The notes below the pieces were generated by a model. The model did not search any database. It saw only the letters and a program-made list of their open reading frames with translations, and was not told the DNA's origin. The translations under genes and the position numbers were made by a program. Below are positions 27,246-34,300 of a DNA stretch of 64,000 nucleotides, piece after piece. The first letter of the stretch is position 1; each line of letters opens with the position of its first letter. The DNA is from Trichlorobacter ammonificans (GTDB lineage Bacteria; Desulfobacterota; Desulfuromonadia; Geobacterales; Pseudopelobacteraceae), in contig NZ_OW150024.1 of NCBI RefSeq assembly GCF_933509905.1, forward strand, positions 2,468,001 to 2,532,000, written 5' to 3'.

Positions 27246-27884
27246 ATGAATTATGGCGAAACCCTTGTTTATTGGTACCTACGCTTGAATGGTTTCTTCC
27301 CGTTGAATAACTTTGTCCTGCATCAACACGAAGAGACTATCGACGATTCCGCAGATTGTGATGTTCTTGCCGTTCGTCATCCACATGCCTATGAAATTAT
27401 CGGTGGGCAGAAAGCAGATTGGGACCCTAATTTATCAGAACAAGGAATCAATCTCTGTGACCGTATTACTGGCATCATTGTCGAAGTTAAAACAGGACAA
27501 GACGCAACCAAAATCCTAAAAAATACTATCAATTCCTTCAGTAGCGATCGTATCCGATATGCAGTTCAACGCCTTGGCTTCTGGCCTCAAGAAGATACCC
27601 CAGTTATCGAGGACACACTTAACACAAGGGTGAGTTACCAAGATGATACCTTTCAGATATTTAAGCTCCTTGTGTCTGACAGGCTACCCAGGTCCAAAGA
27701 GCCTGAAAGATGGAAACAGTTGAGTTTATCAAATGTCGAAAATTTTATTGTGGAACGCCTCAAGAAACATTGCGATAAAAAATATGCTGATCGTCTGCGT
27801 TTTCCGTCTGACCTGATGCAGTATATGATTTGGAAGACAACCACAGATCAGAACGGACGGACACCAAACTCCCTAGGTGTGTGA
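27246..27884 (+). CDS. PD-(D/E)xK nuclease-like protein, unknown
   Basis: 212 residues from MNYGETLVYWYLRLNGFFPL; the frame extends upstream into the IS but that part is IS sequence. SADCDVLAVRHPHAY followed by IIVEVKTG resembles a PD-(D/E)xK nuclease core (D…ExK). A helical C-terminal half follows, ending in a basic region (RLKKHCDKKYADRLRFPSDL). GC is lower than in the core genes. The IS end lies 4 bp before the ATG, so the native RBS and promoter are gone and expression is doubtful. Confidence 0.55.
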   Translation: MNYGETLVYWYLRLNGFFPLNNFVLHQHEETIDDSADCDVLAVRHPHAYEIIGGQKADWDPNLSEQGINLCDRITGIIVEVKTGQDATKILKNTINSFSSDRIRYAVQRLGFWPQEDTPVIEDTLNTRVSYQDDTFQIFKLLVSDRLPRSKEPERWKQLSLSNVENFIVERLKKHCDKKYADRLRFPSDLMQYMIWKTTTDQNGRTPNSLGV

Positions 27885-28118
27885 AGACTGTGAAGAGTAC
27901 ATCCTTCCGATCATGTCACCACCTACCACTGCCAACACATCGTCGTTGCCATGAGTGAGACCATCCGCATCATGGACGAGATTGACCTGGTTATTGATGA
28001 GCATGGCGGCTGGCCGATAAAGTGAATTTCACAGGAACAGACAGTCCGACAGGTATTACACCTGTTGCCTACGCCCCGCATTTCAAGATTTATGTCTGCC
28101 AACACATTCTAGGGGGGA
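27885..28118 (+). other. Intergenic stretch with possible gene remnant
   Basis: No intact gene. One plus-strand frame at about 27910–28024 reads coherently (CQHIVVAMSETIRIMDEIDL then VIDEHGGWPIK, stop) and looks like the C-terminus of a lost protein, but I cannot assign it. AGGGGGGAG at 28111 serves the next gene. Confidence 0.35.
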
Positions 28119-28121
28119 GTG

Positions 28122-28808
28122 ATGCAATACGAAAATTATATAAAAGATTTCCCGGCAAGATGCAGTACTTTGCTTGATAAATTTGAAGATCAAGCACGCC
28201 TACTAGAGCTAGATGTTACATTTCTATTTTCTATCGCATCCGTAGGACTAACCATTCCGATAGAGCGGTTGAAAAAACCATACATCAATGAGAAAGAGCC
28301 TGATAAAAACTCTACTCCTCATCCAGCTAATGACAGAGATAATTACCCTAATGCTAGGGATGCGATGCAAAATCTCAGACACAAAAATTTTAAGCGCTCT
28401 GAACTTTGGGACACAACAATGCAGCCTTGGTACTACGGTCGTCTGAGCTCTACTCTAGGTCCACCCGATGCTTGGCCAGAACTTTCAGAACTATCAAAAA
28501 CTTCTGAAGTACACTCTGAAACAACTGACTGTATCCTCAACCATATTAGAAATTCTTTGGCACATGGAAACATTTATACTTCAGGAAATCCAATCAAAAA
28601 AATTATCTTTCTGTCAGAATTAAGTACAGAAAAAGGTAAATTTAATTTTCTGGTCATACCGCTTTTGGGTTTCAGTAAATTTTTGCGAAACTGGTTTGCG
28701 TTCATAAATAAACTCGACATCAGTCAATCTCCTGTTCAAGGCGTCATTTATGATGATGGACAAAGAGATATGAGAATTGACTTGAGTCACCACGGCAAAG
28801 CGCAGTAA
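28122..28808 (+). CDS. HEPN-like protein
   Basis: 228 residues; ATG at 28122 (a GTG one codon earlier is also possible) after a G-rich RBS. Helical and low-GC. The segment CILNHIRNSLAHGNIYTSG (about 145–163) contains R-N-x3-H followed by GN, the HEPN RNase signature as in pEK499_p136-type proteins. HEPN ribonucleases act in toxin–antitoxin and phage-defence systems. No MNT-type partner lies beside it, and the nucleotidyltransferase at 22048 is 5 kb away. Motif seen; RNase function inferred. Confidence 0.6.
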   Translation: MQYENYIKDFPARCSTLLDKFEDQARLLELDVTFLFSIASVGLTIPIERLKKPYINEKEPDKNSTPHPANDRDNYPNARDAMQNLRHKNFKRSELWDTTMQPWYYGRLSSTLGPPDAWPELSELSKTSEVHSETTDCILNHIRNSLAHGNIYTSGNPIKKIIFLSELSTEKGKFNFLVIPLLGFSKFLRNWFAFINKLDISQSPVQGVIYDDGQRDMRIDLSHHGKAQ

Positions 28809-29272
28809 AAAAAGCTTCTTACGTTGTCGGCACCCCACTCCCGGACAAACTCCCTAAAAAGACCCTGGAATTTTTAGAAAATGCCGTAACGCCACAACGT
28901 GCTTATGAGATAGCTGCACAAGTGGAAAGAATCGCGGCCAAAAACCGTCCAGCAGCCAAAGCTCAACGTGCCTGTTGAACTGAATGTATCCCCTCTATGA
29001 GTCACTCAGATTTTCCAAGCTGCCCAGTATGAAAAACTGGATGTCGCTTTCCCTGCCGCATTGACATTTTTGAGGGTGACCAACGGCGGACTCCCGTCGG
29101 CGCCCCTTGCCAACAGTAATCCCGCTCCCGCATCCTCAAATTACACCGGAGCAGTACTTACCGGCCAGACCTATCATAAATATCACTGAGGCAGTATGGT
29201 ATATAATTTTCTTCTCACTGCCCACCATAAATATCACTACAATAATATTGTTGTTGATTTCAAAAGATACTT
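28809..29272 (+). other. Non-genic stretch with fragments before hipB
   Basis: No intact gene. A plus-strand frame at 28802–28978 encodes a plausible protein tail (TPLPDKLPKKTLEFLENAV, QRAYEIAAQVERIAAKN) with no start, perhaps the end of a deleted gene. A second open stretch (about 29000–29190) has no convincing start or family. The right end carries operator-like repeats described separately. Confidence 0.4.
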
Positions 29273-29298
29273 ATGAAAAGATATCACCTGAATGATAT
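29175..29298 (+). promoter_or_regulatory. Repeated operator-like sites upstream of hipB
   Basis: CATAAATATCACT occurs twice (29175–29187 and 29226–29238), 51 bp apart. The inverted repeat ATATCA-N6-TGATAT lies at 29281–29298, just before the likely hipB start. TATCAC half-sites shared by all three suggest binding sites for the HTH protein HipB, which autorepresses its operon in characterised systems. The site assignment is inference. Confidence 0.5.
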
Positions 29299-29320
29299 TT
29301 TAATTGCCAAGGATTGTCGT

Positions 29321-29569
29321 ATGTCAAAAACCGTAGTCCCGCTTCCTGTTCCGGAGCCGCAACAACTGACAAATGCAGCGACACTAGGAACATTTGTCCG
29401 CGCAAGAAGGACGCAGGCCGGCATGACCATTCATGAAGCTGCCGCTTTCTGCGGTGTTGCCGTCGGCACCATGAGCAAACTGGAAACCGCATGTGGTGAC
29501 GTGAAGCTGAGCAGCATCCTGACCGTCTGCTCCATGCTGGGAATTGCCATCACTCTAGAGGCACGGTAG
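29321..29569 (+). CDS. hipB: HipB-like HTH antitoxin
   Basis: 82 residues from MSKTVVPLPVPEPQQ, with AAGGA 7 bp upstream; a longer frame begins at 29273 but would run through the putative operator. A single Xre-type HTH is clear: GTFVRARRTQAGMTIHEAAA, FCGVAVGTMSKLETACGDVK. It is followed after 5 bp by the start of a HipA-like gene, the usual order of hipBA modules. The toxin gene is broken, so this may be an orphan antitoxin. Confidence 0.8.
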   Translation: MSKTVVPLPVPEPQQLTNAATLGTFVRARRTQAGMTIHEAAAFCGVAVGTMSKLETACGDVKLSSILTVCSMLGIAITLEAR

Positions 29570-29574
29570 AGATA

Positions 29575-29806
29575 ATGGCTGCTACGCTCACGGTACATCT
29601 CGATCGCCGACATCTCGGCAAGATACTGCTTGAAGAGAAGAGCGAACAGTATGGGTTGGAGTATGCTCCGTCCTGGCTTGACGGAGGAGGTTTTCCCGTA
29701 TCGCCGCATTTGAAGCCGGGGGATTGCTCCTCGGAATCGGTAAAGCGCTTTCTTGCCAATCTGCTTCCGGAAGGAAGGTGGCTGGAAGAGCTTTCAGTCG
29801 CCAGTC
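29575..29806 (+). pseudogene. hipA: hipA fragment truncated by IS481 copy 2
   Basis: The first 77 codons of a HipA-like kinase: LTVHLDRRHLGKILLEEKSE, FPVSPHLKPG and FLANLLPEGRWLEELSVA match the HipA N-terminal subdomain. The kinase core is missing: the frame enters the IS at 29807 and stops within two codons. Sequence on the other side of the IS (from 31020) does not resume HipA, so a deletion accompanied or followed the insertion. HipA toxins phosphorylate glutamyl-tRNA synthetase; this one cannot. Confidence 0.8.
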
Positions 29807-31019
29807 TGTAGTGTGATGGTATTCACCTGACAGTTGGCCATTTGCAGTTGGTGGCCATACTGCCCTTGAATGGTAAAAGATGAAGTTGCTCAGACTAAAT
29901 CTTTCCATCAAGGAGAACAGTATGACCACCGCCGAGAAAGTATCACGAAGAAAGCTCAGTTTGCTAGACCTGGCCGCTGATCTTTCGAATGTCAGCCGAG
30001 CCTGCAAGATCATGGGCTACTCACGGCAGCAGTTCTATGAAATCCGTCGTAACTATCAGACCTACGGCTCAGCCGGTCTGGTTGATCGGATGCCCGGAGC
30101 CAGGGGCCCACATCCCAACCGGGTTGACGAAGCTGTCGAACAGGCCATTCTGGATCACTGCCTGGCTCATCCCGGTCATGGCCCGCTACGTGTTGCCAAC
30201 GAGTTAGCTCTTAAAGGTACCCAGGTTAGCTCAGGAGGCGTTCGCGGAGTCTGGAACAGGCACAACCTGCTGACCAAACAGGAACGGATGCTGCGACTTG
30301 AAAAGAGCGTCCGGGAACAAGCATTCGAACTGTCCGACGAGCAGATCAGGGCCTTGGAACGGTTCAGCCCTGAGTTCAGGGAGCGTCACATCGAAACCAG
30401 CCACACCGGCGATCTCGTCGCCGTGGACACCTTCTTTGTCGGCACCCTGAAAGGCGTTGGTAAGGTCTACCTGCAGTCAGTCATCGACTGCTACTCACGC
30501 TACGCCTGGGGCAGGCTCTACACCAACAAACTGCCGGTCACTGCCGTGCATGTGCTCAATGAAGACGTACTGCCGTTCTTTGAAGAACATGACGCCCGGA
30601 TCAGCACCATCCTCTCGGATAATGGCAGGGAGTTCTGCGGCAGGCCGGACAATCATCCCTACGAGCTGTTCCTACAGCTTGAAGAGATCGAGCACCGCAC
30701 CACCAAGGTCAGACGTCCGCAGAGCAATGGCTTTGTCGAACGGCTGCACAGAACCTTGCTTGACGAACACTTCCGGGTAATGGGCCGCACCAAGTGGTAC
30801 GAGTCGTTGGACGAGATGCAGACCGATCTGGACACCTATCTCAAGACTTACAACTACGACCGCCCACACCAAGGCAGAAACATGCTTGGCAGGACGCCAT
30901 ACACGGTTTTCATAGACGGCTTGCCAAAGAACGACGATTCAGATACTGAGGACTACAAACTGGCAGCGTAAATCACGACCCATTCAAGGGCACTGTCAGG
31001 TGAATACTATCTCTGTACA
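29807..31019 (+). mobile_element. IS481-family insertion sequence, copy 2
   Basis: 1213 bp, nearly identical to copy 1 and in opposite orientation. The left end begins TGTAGTGTGATG inside hipA; the right end closes at TACA (31019). Flanks show no matching target duplication, either within this copy or crosswise with copy 1. Confidence 0.92.
29922..30971 (+). CDS. IS481-family transposase, copy 2
   Basis: 349 residues, intact, with the same HTH and DDE positions as copy 1 (VAVDTFF, ILSDNGREF, NGFVERL). AAGGAG precedes the ATG. Two intact, nearly identical transposases 2.6 kb apart imply recent activity. Confidence 0.95.
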   Translation: MTTAEKVSRRKLSLLDLAADLSNVSRACKIMGYSRQQFYEIRRNYQTYGSAGLVDRMPGARGPHPNRVDEAVEQAILDHCLAHPGHGPLRVANELALKGTQVSSGGVRGVWNRHNLLTKQERMLRLEKSVREQAFELSDEQIRALERFSPEFRERHIETSHTGDLVAVDTFFVGTLKGVGKVYLQSVIDCYSRYAWGRLYTNKLPVTAVHVLNEDVLPFFEEHDARISTILSDNGREFCGRPDNHPYELFLQLEEIEHRTTKVRRPQSNGFVERLHRTLLDEHFRVMGRTKWYESLDEMQTDLDTYLKTYNYDRPHQGRNMLGRTPYTVFIDGLPKNDDSDTEDYKLAA

Positions 31020-31131
31020 GTAGATGCTTTTCCAACTCGCTGCCGACACGGAAACCTATGGCCGTTCTTTGGTATTACCAATTGAAAGAATCTTTCAATT
31101 GAAAGAAACTTTACACACCCTGTGGATAACT

Positions 31132-31158
31132 AAAAACCCGCCTTTGGGGCGGGTTTTT
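31132..31158. terminator. Bidirectional rho-independent terminator
   Basis: AAAAACCCGCC (31132–31142) pairs with GGCGGGTTTTT (31148–31158) around a 5-nt loop, giving T runs on both strands. Confidence 0.85.
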
Positions 31159-31314
31159 AAGGTGCGGCTTTATAGGGTTGTTGGGGGTTCCGCTGTCGCA
31201 TGGGACTCCTCTGTGTGTAAGGTTTCAGCCTGTGTAGCGCTATTTACTCTGCCTGTCCAGCGGTTTTTACTCCAGCCCGGATTTTGTGCACAGTGCCACC
31301 CCAAACCGTGCCGG

Positions 31315-31353
31315 CCCTTTAAGCCTTCCCTTGTCACGGGAAGGCTTAAAGGG
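31315..31353 (-). terminator. 16-bp perfect stem-loop after the macroglobulin gene
   Basis: CCCTTTAAGCCTTCCC (31315–31330) and GGGAAGGCTTAAAGGG (31338–31353) match over 16 bp with a 7-nt loop, 18 bp past the macroglobulin stop codon. There is no long T tail, so its action as terminator or mRNA 3' stabiliser is inferred. Confidence 0.6.
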
Positions 31354-31370
31354 GATATCGCACCAGCACG

Positions 31371-34300
31371 TTAACGCACCTCCAGCATTTCCGCCTCCCC
31401 TTCACTGCGAAGCTGCGGGTTGTACATCGGCCAGATGGCAACAGGCAGTGCAGTTACCTTCCCTTTCAGCTCCGGGCGGATGACGTAGCGGAACTGATGG
31501 CTGCCGGCAGGCAGCGCCTGGATGAACCAGGCCAGATAGGTATCGCGTTGCTCCCGATGGTCGTACCAGCCACGGTAGTATGATTCAGCGGCATAGCGGG
31601 GGTCCAGTTCGGCAGGGCGCAACTCGAAACCGGCCGGTAGATAATCTTCCAGGATGACATACTCCTGAACCGTGTCGCTCTGCACCTCAACCCGCACCTC
31701 AAGATCATCACCCGGCTGCACTGCTTCACCGGCCTTTAACGGCAGGTATTCGTGGCGCCATCTGCCGTTGTCGTTGACTGATTGTATCCGGTAGTAGCTC
31801 CGCTTCAGCCCAAGCCGGCTGTTTTTGACAGGCTGGTCAAGGGGGACGCGGTACGCAAGGGTTGCGCCAAGCCAAGCGATGCCGCTATCGCCGCTTTTTT
31901 CCAGCACAAGGCTGTTACCTCCTTTTTGAGCCGGCAACGTCAGGCCAGCCGTGCCGTCTACCAGTCTCCCCTTTTCCACCCGGTAGCTCTGGGCCGCTGC
32001 CCCGTTTACCGTCAGGCGGGCGGTGTAGTTTGCGTCAAGCTGGCCGGTTGCGGCGACAAAGTCTGCCAGGGCCAGCACACCGGCGGCAGAGGCCGCTGTG
32101 GTGCGCCACCAGCCATCCTGCTGGTTACGCGCAAGATAGCGGGCCAGCCGAGGAAGAGCCGGATCATCGGGCAGAATCCTGCTTAATGCGGAAAGCAGGG
32201 CTGCGCTGCCTTCAATGGATGATCGGCCAAGACGCCAGCCATCCTCCGGTTCCGGGAGCCAGGCCGCCTCGCTGTCCCGTGCAAGCCGCTTTGTCAGCTT
32301 CTGCAGAAGTGCCGCAGCCGCGGCTTTTTGTCCACGGTTTGCCAGGGCATCGGCAACAGCGATACGGGCTGTGGCCGTCAATGTATCTTCTTGCGCCAGA
32401 AGCGCTGCCTCCACCTTCGGGTCGGTGCCGCCATGGGCGGTCAGGGCGCGGTACAAAAAGGCGGCCTGTTCAGGTTCGGCCTGTTTCAACTGCTCCGTCA
32501 GCGCCTCTTTGCCACGCTCCAGCATCCCTTGTTCCGGCACGACCCCGGCAGCCATTGCCTTTGCCAGCCCCTGCATCACCAGGGCGGTCAGGTAGCGGTC
32601 GCTGCTGCCATTTTTCCACCAGCCCCAGCCACCGTCTTCCTGCTGCATCTCTGCAAGCTGCTTCAGACCCTGGCTAATAATGACTGGCAGCTTCTCTTTG
32701 ATGGATGCGGGGAAACGCTCTGAATCGTCTTTGAGCAGATTCATGGCGTAGGCGGCAGGGACAAAGCGGGCAATGGTCTGCTCGGTGCAGCCGTAGGGGA
32801 AGCTGATCAGCCGCGACAGGGCCGGTACCAGGTTGCCGGCAATGGCGGGGGCGAAGCTGATCCTGAGTATGCCGCTTTCAGGCTCCGCCGGGCCGGGCAG
32901 GAGCAGTTCCGCCTGCTGACGCCCGCTGGCCAGTGAAATGGCCGTGGCCTGTTCACGCTTGAGGGAGCGGGGTAACACCGGGAATTCCACCTCCATGCTG
33001 TCTTTCCCCTCACTGCCCAGTGCGGAAAGCTGCAAGGTTGCCGGACCAGCTTTCTCAGCCGCTACCAGCACCTCTTTTTTCAGCGCTCCGTTGGCAGGGA
33101 GCGTGCCGGTAAAGCCGGTCTCCCCCAAAAGCGTCAGACCGGTTGCGGTAAACCGCCCCTGCACCTGCTGCTCCTGTGCTGCGGCATCGTTGAGTATCCC
33201 CGGTATCTCCAGCCTGTCTCCCGCCAGCATGAAGCGGGGCACGGCCAGCCGGGCCATGAACGGCAGACGGCTGATGAAGCTGGCCTGGGCAGAGCCGAAA
33301 AAGCTGTCCGCTGTATGCCCGACAGCGGTTGCCCGCCATCTGGTCAGGTTGTCCGGCAGCTCAGCCTCTGCACTTACCACCCCGTGATCATTGGTTGCAA
33401 GCAGGGGAAACCAGGCAGCGGTATCCTTGAACAGCTTGCGCACCTTGATCCCGTGCAGATCATCGTTACCGGCCAGCCGGGCCAGATCCTTTGCTGCTCC
33501 GCCAAGGTACATCCGCGGGAAGGAGTAGATGGTCTGCACCAGATGATCGCGGCGGCCACGGAAAAAACGGTAGATCTCTTCGCGGATCTCAGGGGCTACG
33601 GCAAAGATGGCTTCGTCAACAACGGCAAGCGACAGCTCAGCCTGCACCGGTTTCCCCTCTGCCTCTGCCTGTACGCTGATCTTTGCCCGGTCCCCCGGCG
33701 CATAGCTCTCTTTTTCAGGGATTACGGTCAGCTTTAACCTGCCCGGCTGATGCTCCACCTTCAAGAGCCCCTGCTGGTGGAAGAAGCGGCCAGCGGCCAC
33801 CATGCTGATTGAGACATGGATATTGGGGGCCAGCTCTTCGGTAACCGGAATCTCGATTACCTGCACCGCCTGATTGACCGGAATCGTCCGGCTCTGGTGG
33901 ATTCTGCGCCCCTCCAGGGTGAAGAGCAGCGTCCCCCCCTGGGCCGGTGTGCGCAGGATCAGCCGGGCGGTTTCACCGATCCGGTAGCTCTTTTTGTCAA
34001 ACTCCGCCTCAAGCTCGCGGTAGCCGCTTGCCCATCCTTCCCCCTGCTGCCAGACCCAGGCGCCGGTTTCGGCAACACTGCGCCGTTTGGCATCATCAAA
34101 GGTCTCGGCCAGCAGACGGTAATAGCCCGGCTTCGGGAAGCCGTAGGCAAAACGGGCCACGCCCCCGTTACCGGTGCGCCCTTCCAGGGTCGTGATCCTG
34201 TTCCAGCCAAACGTTTTACTCTTTTTGTCGTACTGCTGCTGCTCAACCAGCACGGTGACCGCACGGTTTGGCTGCTGCTCCCCCTGCCATGTCTGCACCG

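Larger units (their letters stand above)
31020..31370. other. Non-genic stretch between IS481 copy 2 and the macroglobulin gene
   Basis: No gene recognised. It contains a perfect palindrome with 11-bp arms (CAATTGAAAGA at 31079–31089, TCTTTCAATTG at 31091–31101), a bidirectional terminator (31132–31158) and a long stem-loop (31315–31353). The sequence directly after the IS does not continue hipA. Confidence 0.6.

Noticed and set aside
28980-29190. Plus-strand open stretch TQIFQAAQYEKLDVAFPAA and onward as a gene
   Set aside because: It has no start codon with RBS, no recognisable family, and runs through the hipB operator repeats.
26029-31019. Classical composite transposon carrying the interval between the two IS copies
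   Set aside because: No target duplication links the outer ends (AATT before 26029 against GTAGATG after 31019), and hipA is broken at one inner end, so the arrangement is better explained by separate insertions with deletions.
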